From Megamerina dolium (taxonomy: Eukaryota; Arthropoda; Insecta; Diptera; Megamerinidae), in NCBI GenBank assembly GCA_963854835.1, contig OY978526.1, positions 74,744,418 through 74,808,417 of the forward strand: DNA of 64,000 nucleotides, read 5' to 3'. Position 1 is the stretch's first letter. Each line of letters opens with the position of its first letter. The position numbers and the translations under genes were made by a program. Shown piece after piece: positions 47,901 through 60,969 of the stretch. Under the pieces are notes generated by a model, which was not told the origin of the DNA, did no database searches, and saw only the letters and a list, made by a program, of their open reading frames with translations.

Positions 47901-50195
47901 GCACAAGGTTGCATAGCACAACAATTAACTATTTTAGCTCACAGCGCTTTACTTTTGACCAATCCTTTTCAAATAATAATAATAATAATAATACATTTCG
48001 GGACTACTACGAAATTTAAAAACATTTCATTTCATATCCATATGATAATTGAATTTATTTCTCATACTAACATAGAAATACTTTTGTACTATAAATTTCA
48101 TTTAACTGGCAAATATTGTGAGGAACATCAAAAGATCTATTGTATTTCAAAATATTACATTTTCTCCGTCATAAAACCAATATGTGCTGTATTTGAAGTC
48201 TTATTATGTGAATTCCCTAATTTAAATAGCCGGCAAAGGCACCTCAAGATATTTGATGTCATTAATTCTATAAAACAATGACCATATGTATTTTAACACA
48301 AAAATAATTCATAAATAATTGTCTAAAAGAACTCTGCTATAAAGTTCAGCAAAAACTTCCTTCGTCACTGAAAATCGGTTAGCATAAATGCTATCAAAAG
48401 TACTTGGTCGAGATTTCCTGAAGCTATTAGTGACATATATACATACATATCTATGTATATACTTGTCTCTTTCTTCTCTATAACCTCTATCAATTTGATT
48501 AAATCAGTAGCAAGCACACATTTACTTTATCTTTCTACTATCACAAATTAAAAGTTAAATTGACTTTGGCATATTTTTCTAAATGACAAAGAAGCATGAG
48601 CGAAAAGTAGTGATATAACCACTATATATGTATAGTTAAGTATACTATTTTAAATCCATTTAAGTAATAGCATACGCTTTTTATTATAAGGTATTTGAAA
48701 TTGTGTAATTTATTCAAAGTTCTTTTATAGTTTTAAATTTGAATTTAACATAAATTGTAAATGGATTTGATGTGCTTAGATTTTGGGTTTAATGTATCAT
48801 AAATACTGGATTGAATTGAGAAGTACGTTGGTTTTTGGGTAATTCAAGAAAATATGTTAAAAGTAATGAAGAATTGTATAATTGTCATTCATTGTTGCCC
48901 AATATAAGTGAGTTTCTATGTAGCTCAGGCCTTACAAACATTTTTTGCATTTACTTAATAATATTATAATTTCTAAATTTTCATTCACAAGACTATACTT
49001 GAATTTGTAATATTTTCTTTATTTTTTTCCTTATAAAAATGCTAAACATTATTTATGGGCGTCATTAAATAATCCCAACATTGTATTTAGTTGGCAAAAA
49101 CCGACACTTTTTTCATCAGCTATCTTAATATGCATATATTTTGCATATATTTTTAGTTATATCGATGCCCTGAATGCCACTTAAATAAAAACAAGTTGAA
49201 AACTACAAAAATCACAACACCGAGAATATATTAACAAATATTTTAGTGAGACTATATCATCAATGCTATGAAAATTGAATTTTTTTTCAGAAAATGGTAT
49301 CCACATTTAAAATAAATTGGGTTGATGATGTTTTTCAATAAAAACTTTCAGAAAAGTATTGCAAAATCAATAGATTTTCAAAAAATAACAACTTTTGCAT
49401 TAAAAATATTTTATTGGTGTTTTATTTGAATTTCAGTTTTAAAAGTTTAATAGATAATTTGCTGCAATTTTGTGTTTGTTTTTTTTTTTTTTTTTTTGCA
49501 CAAATTGATATTCCATAATTCAATTATCAATAACAGCATGGTATCCTTTTAGCATATCCATAAATGGCTTTGAAGTATGGAGTAATGGTATACACTTAAG
49601 ATTCATAACTTCTATTCATTTCAAATACACTTTTCACTTTTCAATTAATATATTAAATATTACACATTTCAATGTGTCATCCATTGTTATACAATATTTG
49701 TATGGATATTTAAATGCAATTAAATTTAAGTCATAAATATTTTGGCTCTTTATCATCAATATTCATATCAGCGTTATCAATTAACCACCAATTTACACAT
49801 CTAAATCATATTATATTATCAGCTATAATTTTCTGCTTCCTTTCGTTTTCGTTATACAAGGCAAAGCTTGGGGAATTGAATGAATATGTATATCAACTGT
49901 GATCACTTTGATTTCAATTCACACTAACTAATAAAATTTTGTCGTCGCCTGCCTTGTGCCATCACAGTTCAAGAAATTATAATTTACGATACTACCCTCA
50001 CGTAGGATTAAGGGATTTCCGTTTGGGAATGAATGATAATTTGACAAGAGCAAAGCAAAAAAAAAAAAGAAAAGAAGAAAAAGTCACATACATTTTTCTA
50101 ATTTCACATTCCGTCACACATTTTAGCAATTTCTTTTTTTTTTTCTTTCTTTGATGGTTAATTAGGGTATGTGTTAATTCCGTTTTAAATGACTT
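47901..50195. other. Unassigned AT-rich sequence
   Basis: No supported gene. A (AAT)n run lies at 47972-47992 and poly-T at about 49479-49498. Confidence 0.4.
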
Positions 50196-50660
50196 CAAAT
50201 TAATAAGAAGAAGCACCGGAAGCGGAAACGGACGTAACTCGTGCGATAATAATTCTTCCGTGTATTGTAAACAGTAATGATTTTTACTACCTCATTGCAA
50301 CTATTATCATTTTCGGCCACGCAACCACAACTTTCACTTTGGCATAGAATTTACCAAATAATAATCCATATATGCGCTATCATATATCGGTTATTTTAAT
50401 CCATTTCTTGCATTCTGCACGATATTATGTAGATACGTACGAAATTACGACGACGACGAGACAACGCCGACACGTAACGTGATAAATGGCCTTACACGAT
50501 AACTTTTGTCAACACTAACTGCTGTGGCATCCAATGTCGAACTGATGGTCGTCACGCATATGGGTGGCAGTTAATGTACAAGATGCTTTGTGGTCGTTTG
50601 GCGGCCACCAACATTGAGAGAGCGAAAAATATTAATTCAACTGAGTGATAAAGCTTTCAG
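50196..50660. other. GC-richer, low-repeat segment; possible regulatory or leader sequence
   Basis: G+C is well above its surroundings and the segment lacks the window's repeats. It contains CGACGACGACGAGACAACG (about 50449), TGGTCGTTTGGCGGCCACCA (about 50591) and GAGAGAGCG (50616), a GAGA-factor-like motif. No long frame exists on either strand. It lies upstream of the minus-strand signal-peptide exon and could hold its promoter, a leader exon or an enhancer. That is inference from position and composition only. Confidence 0.25.
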
Positions 50661-51392
50661 GAATCATTTTACAAAGAGAAAGCTCTCAGGCACAGTAAAA
50701 ATTATATCTCTCTACGAATATAGTTGAACTCTTTATCTATGCAGAGAGTGAATAGTGCAACTATATATTCGATGTATATAGAAATAGTCCTTAGTGTTTA
50801 AATTAAATGTTCAACACAATTTTGAGTTCATTCATTTAGTGCATTTCAGTACATTTGAAAGCTCTTCTTGAATCATATCCGTATGGCGTGTAAAATTGCA
50901 CTTACAAGTAACATTTGGTAGGTGTAAAAATCAACAAGAATTTTTCCTCCTCAGTTAAACGCTTGACTTGCCACACTGAACAAGCCATGCATTACAAGTA
51001 TTTAGACAACAATCATCTGTAACATATTTGTTGCTGCTGCTGCTGGCGCTGCATGTATCTTTACTGGTTTCAAAATGTTGTAAACCTTTTAACCGTTACA
51101 TTTAGCATTTAGGTTGCACATATGATGTGAAATTGAAATTAGAGTATACGAAATATTTACGAACGAATGTAGATGATATCTATAAAACATTCTAGCTGCG
51201 AATTGGATCAATATTAAGGATAGAGTTCGTAATAATATTAATACGAATTTAAGGAAATTAAAAATTTGGCATTCACGTTATTCTGTGGATGTGTTTGCGA
51301 GTAACGTAGCACAGTGCGGCTCAACTAATTAAAGCATTTTTATCAACCTGTGAGCTAGGTCTTCAAAAATTAACAAGTACAAATTCGAGAAC

Positions 51393-51893
51393 ATACATTC
51401 CGTCAAATAAGTACCCGGAAATTCTCATTTTTAATTTTCCCTCTGAGAATATTTCAAAAAATTTTTTTTCCCAGGTTGATACAACTGTCAGCCACTATTC
51501 TGTGAATTTTTATTGCTATGTGTCATTTAGTTTGGTTACGGCGTCATTAGGAACAAGTCAACCTTTTGTGTGCGTTGCGATTTCTTCTCGCCCCAAATGT
51601 TTTTTTCAACATTTCCAACGTTTTGGCACAAGAAATTTCGTTTGAAACACAAAATTTCAGACAAACTCTTTGTTCGATATTTTTATCCATAGTAAAAATC
51701 GCAACGCACACAAAAGGTTGACTTGTTCCTAATGACGCCGTAACCAAACTAAATGACACATAGCAATAAAAATTCACAGAATAGTGGCTGACAGTTGTGT
51801 CAACCTGGGAAAAAAAATTTATTGGAATATTCTCAGAGGGAAAATTAAAAATGAGAATTTCCGATTTCCGGGTGCTTATTTGACAGAATGTAT
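51393..51893 (-). mobile_element. Mariner-like element with about 190-bp inverted repeats
   Basis: Left arm 51393-51583 and right arm 51696-51893 are near-perfect reverse complements. They differ by a few substitutions and small indels. The outer ends read ATACATTC(C/T)GTCAAATAAG. The 112-bp centre encodes, on the minus strand, IEQRVCLKFCVSNEISCAKT and LEMLKKTFGA. This is the start of a mariner DNA-binding domain, in good reading order from an ATG. No catalytic region is present. The whole unit is a 0.5-kb fold-back element of the same family as the 47-kb relic. Confidence 0.88.
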
Positions 51894-52089
51894 ACCTCGA
51901 GGCTTTTTGCTTTCTAACATTGTACAAAAATGATAAACATATGCTAAAGGAAATTTCCTACTAGGTCCTTTGGGGATCTTAGTTCTTAGTATCTAGACCT
52001 TTGCAATAAGCCTCAGAAAAGCTAGATCATGAGGCCTCTTTTATAAAAACCTTTATTATAAGCACTTGCAAAAGAAAATGTTCTACTAG

Positions 52090-53340
52090 GTCCCTTAGGA
52101 CTATCAGTTTTTAGCTCTAAATATTAAAGTGGGTCAAATTTTTAAATGTTCTAGTGCAGCGGATCATTTCAAAGATTTCAATTTTTTACGATTTTCTTCG
52201 AAATACAAATAAATTTTAATTTAGACCGACTATTAACCACGTTTTGGCGAAATATACTTGCTCTTTATTTTCACCCCTCAATAGGGCTCACATATGAAAT
52301 GAAAATGAAAAAGGAATATATTGACGATTGCACAACAATTTTTCCTTTCCAACTATTTCTTGAAATATACTTCCTTGCTATTTCTCCGCCTTAACTTAGT
52401 GAACCCAAAACACCTTAATATCAACAGAGAACCCTTTACTTCTCAAAATTGTTCCTATAAAGGTGAAATATATATCATTAACTTTTTTAAAAAATGCCAT
52501 AAATGCCCAAAAATCAATGATATAATACAAGCCAACCTTCATTTATTTTTCTTACCCGAAATTTCCTTCAAACAAACCTTCTCTATCTGGATCCCTTAAC
52601 TTAGCTCCCATACATAATTAACACAAAAACACCTGAAAATCGATCAATTACCTCATAAATCCACAGCCATTGGCCCTAGAGCGATAGTAAATATGATCAA
52701 CTCCCATTTTTTATTGCTTTCTAATATTTTTTTCAAACATACCTTCTCTATCTGGACCCCTCAAATTGGCCTCCATACAAAATGAACGTAAAAACACAGT
52801 ATTATCAACTTCCATTTTTTATACTCCTCAACATTTTCTTCATATATACTTTCTCTCTATCTCGAGCCCTTAACTAAGTTCCCACACAAAATAAATGTAA
52901 AAACACATGAAAATCGATAAACATTATCATAGCTGCCCAGAAATCTCCATTTTGGAGGATTATGTACAGTCAACCGTTATTAAGTTTTTATCGACAACAA
53001 TTTTTCAAAACTTATTGAATCTCTATTTCCACTTTTTAGGTGGGTTCGTCTACAAAATGTATGAATTCTGTATTGCCTGTAAAAAATAACATTTTGAGGG
53101 TATTTATCTGGAATGTCCTTTTGCTTCCTTGGGAATAAATGTCTGAAGTGATCCAAATTGTACTTTGTTGCATACAATTTGATGCACCGTAATATATGTA
53201 CTCACATATTCGGGAGACATGGAATGTGAGTTCTCTAGCTATGTAATTAATGCCTGAAGTCTTCACTTTGATTTTCCCACCTAAGAAAATAGTAAAAGAT
53301 TTTTCCAAACATTTCACTGAAAAAGTAATGCTGTGATAAA
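52090..53340 (-). repeat. Long T155 block with strand switch
   Basis: Reverse-orientation monomers from about 52150 to 53010: CATACATAATTAACACAAAA at 52610, CATACAAAATGAACGTAAAA at 52772, and CACACAAAATAAATGTAAAA at 52883, with CTCTATCTGGA boxes. Steps vary between about 110 and 165 bp. From about 53030 the orientation flips (GGTGGGTTCGTCTACAAAAT is ambiguous; GGGAGACATGGAATGTGAG follows), and a weak inverted copy of TTTTTAGGTGGG occurs at 53275. Confidence 0.5.
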
Positions 53341-55009
53341 GCCCCGATTTACCATTGAGAATCAGCCAATGTAAATCGTAAGAGTAACATCCATAAAAAT
53401 CCTGAAAAAGCAGTCGGCTTTAGCTCTTTAAAGCCGCTAGCTCAAATTAAATATATTTGAAGTTTATATGAATAAATAATTATAATTATATTCATAAATA
53501 TAGTATTTTCAATGTTGCTGCTGCTAATGATGTTAATGTTGGTTTTCCTAGTGCTGATGTTACTGCTGCTGATGATGGTACATAGTTATTGATGATACTA
53601 GTTGGTGCAACTGATGGTACTTAGTTGCTGCAATTTTCTTTGCTTCAAAATGCATATGCTATTTTCACTACAAACATAAATGGTAATTAACAATTTTAAC
53701 GAAAATAAATTGTGATAAAAAATTCATCAGTTTCATACTAATTACAAGCAATTGCTTCACAACACAAAATAGTGCACTAATATTTTTATTTCATTTGCAA
53801 CAATTTGCAATTTTCTTCAAAGAATAGAATTTTAAAATGCATTAGAAAATCCAAATTATGCATCTGAATTAAAATTATCTAGCGAATTATATAGCGATTA
53901 GAATCAAATTGTAAATCGTCGATGCTTCAAGTTCAATTGGCTCTTTTTTAGCTCGTTACAAGTATTGTACAATGAAATACAATATATACGGCTATCCAGC
54001 AGCAAACACAAAATATTCTTCTGAGCTAAACATTCGTAGTTTAATTTTTTTGGTTTTACTTTCCTAGAGTCCACCTTTTTAGTCGTTTTGTGATTGTGAT
54101 AGGCGCTGTGTGTTTGACTTGTAAGTGTTCCTCCGTTCTTGTTGTTGTTGTTTTTCACAGTTATCATCTATCAGTGAATCATATGCGTCTTTATTCTTAG
54201 TGCTTTGAATTTGGTAAATATCAAGAAAGAGTAGAATTTAGAATCTCTTTAATGGCACGTAACCAATATTTATCGTAATCAGTTGCTTTTGTTGTTAATG
54301 TTGATTTTGTTGTTATAATTTGGCTCCAGAAATGTATTTCTTGGTCACCCTTGCAATATATATTTCCTCCCCCGCAATCCAACTACATTCTACTGTAGTT
54401 GAATGGTGTATCATTGGTATTTAATAAACGTAAATTCACATTTATGCTGAATATTGCAAGAGTACCTCTACATATTTGCAATTTCTATTTAAATTGAAAC
54501 ATTACTACATGCTATTTACTCTATGCAATAGCACTTCAAGTGAGTACCATTTTCACTAATATACTATACACACATTTGCAAGTACATATCATATATGCAT
54601 GCCAATAGCTATTGCAGTAAGTATGAATACTACTATCTAAATAAATATGTTCGTCTATAGATACTTACTCTAATATGCATTCATATATTGTACACACACA
54701 CATTCGTATGTAAATAGGTAATTCGTGTAATTTAATATGAAAATATAAATGGACGCATGTGTGTATACCTAAAAAAAATAAATGACCTTACAGTTGATTC
54801 AGGTCGACTTATTTCTTCTCTGCACCTGCAGAGCATGTATTGGAGATATGTAAATAGTGGGAGTGCTTAGTCCATCTTATATGCAGTAAATGAATTTTCG
54901 CTTGTAATCTTAAGAATTTGAAACACCATATAACTACCTAACTCAGCGAGTAAAAATATTGTTTGGAAAAGATAAAATCCTTAATTTTTACGTTTAATTC
55001 AAATGCATG
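53341..55009. other. Unassigned sequence
   Basis: No gene supported. A CTGCTGATG-type triplet run lies at about 53516-53576. A small dyad (CAACTACA/TGTAGTTG) lies at about 54379-54402. A GGGCGTGG-family box appears near 54846. Confidence 0.4.
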
Positions 55010-55395
55010 GATTATTCGATTTGGATCAAAAATGCACACTTTTATTTAAAGACAACGTGATTTTCGTAATCTTCTCTAGATGTAATTCTCAATGATAAAA
55101 AATACAATAAGTGTTTGGCGGTAGCTTCAGACTATAAGGTGGATGTTCAAAACTTCCAAACCAAACTAGTGTCTTGTGAATTTCTATAGATATGTGTGAC
55201 CTGGAGTTGTACTGATGGAACACAACACCATTTATGTTGGTCAATTCTGGTAAATCCCTAGACTCAAACGGTTCAGTTATTGAGCTGTTTGTCTAGATAA
55301 AAATAGCCCGAATTGGGGGATGCCCTACGGTCTAACCAAATGCACCATGAGACCTTTCTTGACATTGTCATATGAGACCCATTGCTTATTCCCAT
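55010..55395 (-). mobile_element. Decayed mariner transposase, catalytic region
   Basis: On the minus strand the frame gives KQWVSYDNVKKG near the right edge, then after frame breaks NGVVFHQYNSRSHISIE and FEHPPYSLK. These match mariner blocks 'KKWI.YDN..RK', 'GVVFHQDNARPHTS' and 'HPPYSPD'. The catalytic Asp of FHQD is Tyr here and that of YSPD is lost, so the copy is dead. Confidence 0.75.
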
Positions 55396-55640
55396 ATACC
55401 CTCGGTTAAAGGGTTAAAGGGGTCGTTTTCGTTCTCTTGGGCAGTTAAAATTTAAAGAAATTCTATGACATTGTGTGGGAACTACATTAAATGGTGAGCT
55501 TGGCATTACTATTCTTTTTGAGAGAATTACCTACAACAAATCATCCAAATAATATACGTTGTAAATAAAATCATCTTATAAAAAGAATTAAGTAAGATAA
55601 AGCAGTTTAAATTTGTACAAATCTTCATGATGGGCGCTAC
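55396..55640 (+). repeat. GGGCGTGG-family repeat (host of SINE)
   Basis: Boxes TGTGGGAACTACATTAAATGG (near 55473, given short) and GATGGGCGCTACATGAAAAT (55631). The SINE at 55641 interrupts it. Confidence 0.45.
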
Positions 55641-56000
55641 ATGAAAATCTAAGCATGTCCTCTCTCTAAGAGGACATACTTAGGCCAGAAAGACTCATTG
55701 TGATACCACCGAGCTTCTCTTCCAATATTGTTGTGCATGTTAAATTTGGACAGCAAATTCCGAGCGGCAGAATCCTCGAGACATCACTTAACTTTAGTTT
55801 TGTCACAGAGCTCTTTTAAAAAGTATTTTTGGCAAATTGTTACTGCCGGAAAAATTGCCAATTCTTGTCGGTAGTTGGGTATCGTTCGAAAGAAAAATCT
55901 TTTCGATATGAAATTTTGTTATGCTTCAGCGGGGATTGAACCAGTGACCTACAGATCAGAAGGCCAACGCACTAACCACTGAGCTACGGCACCCACCAAT
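55641..56000 (-). mobile_element. tRNA-derived SINE, copy 7 (tail type B)
   Basis: Minus orientation. Tail B at the left has a hairpin-forming GTCCTCTCTCTAAGAGGAC, then GTGATACCACCGAGCTTC. The body has an internal deletion after GGACAGCA (about 40 bp relative to copy 5). The head at the right is intact (complement of GTGCCGTAGCTCAGTGGTTA). Target duplication is unclear. Confidence 0.82.
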
Positions 56001-56215
56001 AACGGTTCTAAGTGCAAAGTGCAGTTCATGGATACTTTTTCATTCATCTGCTTCCATAAATCACAGATAGCTCATGCCAAATTTCATCTAAATATCTTAA
56101 TATTTCTTCGTGTGCTCGAACAAAACAGCCAGATGATCAACTAACGAACAAAGAAACATTAATAAATCGACTATGGAGATGACGCTAATCAAAAATATAC
56201 TTTTCAATATCTTCG
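56001..56215 (+). repeat. Degenerate right end of the 1.3-kb TIR-type element
   Basis: Order matches the right end of 21243-22559: ATGCCAAATTTCATCTAAAT, then a CAGCCAGATGATCAACTAACG region in place of (ACGG)n, then AATAAATCGACTATGGAGATG and AAAAATATACTTTTCAATATC. The terminal TATGCAGGGTATAA is not preserved. Confidence 0.55.
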
Positions 56216-57173
56216 CAGTTTTCTACAAGTGCTACAAAATAAATATTTATTTAAAACTTGTATGCTGGCTATAAAAATCACCACGTGCCAAGGGCCGGAT
56301 AATTTGTTACAATTCCTAAATAGTTTTAACAACATCTTTCCTACGGCTCATTTTTCATTACATCTAATTCCTATTATTCTGAGACTTAACAACTTGAAAG
56401 CTATTAAAAAGACGCCATCATTCGACTTTGTAAAAGATACAAGTATTTATCTAGTTATGCATGTCGACTTGCTTTGTGTGTGTGCCTACATACAATATCC
56501 ACAAAAAGAAAAGAACATTTTATTCCTTAAACCAATTTGAAGGCAATGAAATATTTTGGATTAGGACTCTTCAAAATGATTTAAGTCATTTTATGAGTTG
56601 TGAAGAGAAAAGTAAAAGAAAGTTTTTCTTATATACTCCATCATTTTGCTTTAACTTTGTGTAACAGAGTGAGAAAACAAACACCACAAAAAAAAAACCA
56701 AGAAAACATCAAAACTTGTAGAAAAATGAAATGTGAACTCAACAAATAAGTAACCAAATATATATGGATATCTTTGGTTTTCAACTCGCCGCTGGGCATT
56801 AGTACATAAATACCGAAACTAATTTTGATACGTTCTCAAGGTAAACTTAAATGTAGCCTATTTGCATTTTCATTTTGTATGATAATCTTAGATGTTCTCT
56901 TTATTTTGTTTGCCATTTTGATAGATAAAATGGGTCATTGTACGACAAAGTTTTATTTGCTTGTCTGTCTGCTGTCTCAGCTTATGCATGTGTAATTCTT
57001 AGTGTGCACGTATGTAGGTACACTAATATAACATAGTTGAGTTAGTAATACATTTCATTTTTATTAAAGACACATTGTCTGTATTGTGCTTTAATTAAAT
57101 GCTTTCAACAAAAACAAACAAACTAAAATCGCCCATGGCTCTTAGACTATGCAGCCGCTTAGCTACATATAAA
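56216..57173. other. Unassigned sequence
   Basis: An open 103-codon frame at 56229-56540 has no recognisable domain or splice context and I leave it uncalled. Confidence 0.35.
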
Positions 57174-57687
57174 GAGTGATACAATAGGAGGTACTTTTTC
57201 CCCATAGCAATTCTCAGACATCTCAAACGTCACAAATGTCATGTTCATATGACCTTTATGTTCATTATTTATTGACATTTCATCATGAATAGATTTACGG
57301 CAGAACAACGTTTACAAATTGTAAAAATTTATTTCCAAATTTAGCCACACAGCACGCCAAATCATCGATTTGTCGAAAGAAAGTTTTTATGAGACCGTGA
57401 GTGGGCCTACAAGATCTTGTTATTTGACGCTGTTGGATTACTTTTTATGGGGGTACGTCAAATTTCTTGTTCATACCGATAAATCACAATCAATTCCTGC
57501 ATTAGAAGCGAATATAACAATATCGACCGAAGCGCGATAATTTGATGTAAGATCCAGTTGCTGACAATATTTAAAAGAAATTATTTTCAAACATTCAAAT
57601 ACATCAAATACAATTTTTGATTATTAAATTGATTTTAATGCGTTTTATTTAAAAAAAAAATTCCAACAGCTCTTATTGGTTCACCCT
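57174..57687 (+). mobile_element. Internally deleted mariner-like element (same family as 13.3 kb)
   Basis: Ends: GAGTGATACAATAGGAGGTA at the left, and the complement of GGTGAACCAATAAGAGCTGT at the right. From ATG 57285 the frame reads MNRFTAEQRLQIVKIYFQ and stops. About 20 bp later another frame gives HTARQIIDLSKESF, then TLLDYFLWGYVK, the C-terminal catalytic block of a Tc1/mariner-like transposase. Everything between the N-terminus and that block is gone, the same kind of deletion as in the 13.3-kb copy, with a different breakpoint. Confidence 0.78.
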
Positions 57688-59750
57688 TAACATTAAATAT
57701 ATGCTTAGCTACATATAATATTGTATATACACAACATGTATTTGAATTTGTAGTGTATATGATTGTCTGAAATGCGTAATCATTCTCATATGTTGGTTAT
57801 ATTAACATGCACACCTATACACGATATACTTATTGTTGATGACAAAGTTTCGTATATACAAACATTTGTATATTCTGAAGAAAATTATAGCGAAAAGTTT
57901 CGTCTTTCGCAACAGATTGCTTGAACGTCAGTAATTAACGTTAAATGACACTTGTATTAGTTTCTATCAGAGATAAAGAATAATGACATTGAAAACAGGA
58001 CTGCGCTGAAAAACTTGTTCAAGGCATTGGGTATTCCACCGCTTCGCACATCGGCTCCTGTATGTTATAACATATTATCTGCACCTGAATTGTTTAATTC
58101 AGAACTACTTAAAATATTAGTAGCTCATTCGTCCTCAATTTCAGCGCCCTATTCCGGAGAGAATTTCGAAGGCCTCTTTGAGTAATGGGAAAAACCATTT
58201 TGAAGTTTGCTTTTACTCATTTTTGTTCATCTTTTTTTGGGTATTTTTTATATAAATGTCATTTCTAAAGTCAATAAAATATTTCATGGAAACAAAAAAC
58301 TCAAATTTCATATTAATTTAAATTAATCAAGTAATTAAGCTAGGATTACACACTTAATCTGGTCATATAAAAGTATTATAAAGATGACTTTTTGAAATAT
58401 TGAATTGCTGGATAACCAGGTGGACTTTTCAAAGCACCTAGAGTACTCAAATTAATGGTTTTCTATGAACTTTTGTAATAACCTCTACTTAGAAGGTGAT
58501 TCAACCAAATTCACTTTTGTTCGACAAGTTCACAAGTCGAGGGAATCCATATGGCTGCAATTTAGTAAGCAAGAAGATATTTCAGAGTGTAATTCTTAGA
58601 TACCACTTTACAATGATTTGTGAAAACCAGAATTTTACTGCATTAAATGCAATACAAATCGAGCTACTATTGTATATGACGGCTAGAGAAGATTCATATG
58701 AGAGTACATTGGCCTTTAGCGGTTTAACCTTGAAACGAAAGTCTGCTATAAATTCAATTAGACTTGTCATAATCTCAATGATATCAATCAAATTAATATA
58801 TATACTTATAAAGATTAGTTTTGGTAATTAATCTAGAATATACCTGAGAAGCATTAAGTTCTGCAACAAAATACATGCTCTTAACCATATCAAAATAAGT
58901 GTCATCACAAGTGACATAATAAAAACGCCAACCATAGCTTTAGTTAACGTCAATATCAAATCGTTTATGACATCAGCATGATATTTTAACTACCATTTGA
59001 ATTACTCTCATCGACCAGTGCCTTCATCTATACGAGTATGTATATTAGGGTGTGCCGATTTGTATAAAATGAAATTAATCTAAATCGAAAATCTAGCACA
59101 AGAGAGGTCAACTCTTTCGTTATAAATATTAGTGAAAATCTGAAAATACAGTTTGTTAAGAAATGTTTATGAAGAGACGATGTATTTGTTTTTTTTTTCG
59201 CTTTTTAAAATATGCATATTTTTCTACAGAGACTCCATTATAATATATAGGATGTTTTTAAGAAAGTTTAGTCTGCTTTCCAAATTAGGGATGCTAAAAT
59301 CTAAATATATTAAGAAATTAAACCTCTATAGAAAGTATTTAAAAAAAGACACCGACCCAAACTTCATTATAAATAAATACTTTGTTTATAAAAATTTCTT
59401 AAACTAAAATTTATTTGTGAAAGAGTTAAAAAAATGAGCCGTTTTTTATATACTATATGTGCAAAGTGAGGGAAAATGTTGGGCAGTAAAAATCAATGGA
59501 AGTGATTCTTGTGATTCGTTGATTGTGATTCGTTTAAGTGATTTTTGTGTACATTTTGTGTACAGTATATTGGGTAAAAATATGAAAGACATAAAACTAT
59601 CACGAGCTGGATTTACACTTCGCACTCCCAGAGCTGACTCCTCCGCAGCTATATTGTTATTTTCGATTTTCCTGTTTTTTAGCATTCATTTTATATGATA
59701 GCGTTCTTAAATGGAGCAGATACGATAGATGGTGAGAACATATAAAATTA
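57688..59750. other. Unassigned sequence
   Basis: A slightly GC-richer patch at about 58000-58190 (GGGTATTCCACCGCTTCGCA, CCTATTCCGGAGAG) has no recognisable coding pattern. The frame at 58496-58831 (111 codons) shows no family pattern. Nothing is called. Confidence 0.35.
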
Positions 59751-60200
59751 ATGGAGGACAGATTTACACTTTAATCTCCTAGAAGTGATTCCTAGGCAAC
59801 TATTGAATATTTGTCGGGTTTCCAGTGTGTTTGCCTTAATTTTGTATGGCAACTCCCTTAAAGAATGAAATTATGGGATAACTGAGTTTAGCAATAATAT
59901 TGGGGAGCTAAAACGAATAGTCATCGAAGTTACATTTTACCATCCTAGAGGCAATTTCTTCACCTCTATGCAGTAATTTGTACATAGTGGAATTTGGAGA
60001 AAATATTATAATTAAGAATTTCATGAAAGTCCGTCAAATATATGTTTTTCTTTCTATGAGCACCCTTATTGGAGTGCTGGGAGCAAGCTCTATAAAAACA
60101 TCAATTTTCTAAGGGAGCCACCCTAAGGAGAGCCTAAAGGGGTTTAGTATGTTTCAGAAAAATTGTGAAGAGAAAAAATTTATATGGGACGAAATATTAT
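59751..60200 (+). repeat. T155 repeat block
   Basis: Forward monomers: AGAAGTGATTCCTAGGCAAC, TTTTGTATGGCAACTCCCTT, TACCATCCTAGAGGCAATTT, and AGGGGTTTAGTATGTTTCAG. The unit order agrees with the 20-kb array. Confidence 0.6.
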
Positions 60201-60660
60201 ACTTCAATAATAAAATATGTAATGAAAAGCCACTTTTTTTAATCTAGGGCTCTGGTATTTCATCAATCGTTAAGAAGCTGCTTATTTTGTAGTTTTTTTA
60301 TTTTATCAAATCGAATGTAAATTTCTAGTACTAGAATTAGAATTTGCGTTGAAAATTTTTCTTCCACATATTGTATTTGTTTTCCACCTTAATATGCATA
60401 TATACATTTTTATGTGTTCGTTCTTAAATGTTTTCTATAAAATGTTTAATATGTCGCAAAATCAAAAGCTATTCGTATGAGAGTGCACAATGTCCATAAA
60501 GAAATAATCCTTTACGATGAGTATCATCGATGGAATGACAATTTGTGCGCGACCTTCTAACTGTATGTTGTCTGCTTGAGTGTATATAAATATATACATG
60601 TAAATATGAGTGCTTATGTATGTAAAGAGCCATATGCCCATATAATGCCAGATGCGATAT

Positions 60661-60712
60661 TGTTGTTGTTGTTATTGCTGTTGCTATTATTATTATTATT
60701 ATTATTATTATT
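60661..60712. repeat. (TTG)n then (TTA)n microsatellite
   Basis: A TTGTTGTTGTTATTGCTG run followed by about ten TTA/ATT units. Confidence 0.9.
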
Positions 60713-60969
60713 TCTATCTACATTCACGATACGGTATTATTGTCCATTTGTATTGTACGTTCGAATACAATAACAGAAGCAGAAGCACACACACACACAT
60801 AATACAATATCAATGAGTAAAATAAAAAATCCAACAAAAATGTCATAATATTGAACCAGATCCTAAAAACAAAAACAACATATAAGGGATGAGCATTATG
60901 CATATAAGTGGATTCAATCGCCTTCCCTCCAAAATGCAAAGAAAAAGGAATTTTCATATTCGATTCTAG

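Noticed and set aside
47955..48281. 108-codon plus-strand frame
   Set aside because: It starts in (AAT)n, is AT-driven and has no domain or splice evidence.
56229..56540. 103-codon plus-strand frame
   Set aside because: No recognisable family, no acceptor or donor in frame; likely chance.
59041..59150. Possible piggyBac-type terminal motif (TTAGGGTGTGCCGATT)
   Set aside because: No matching second end or TTAA duplication could be found.
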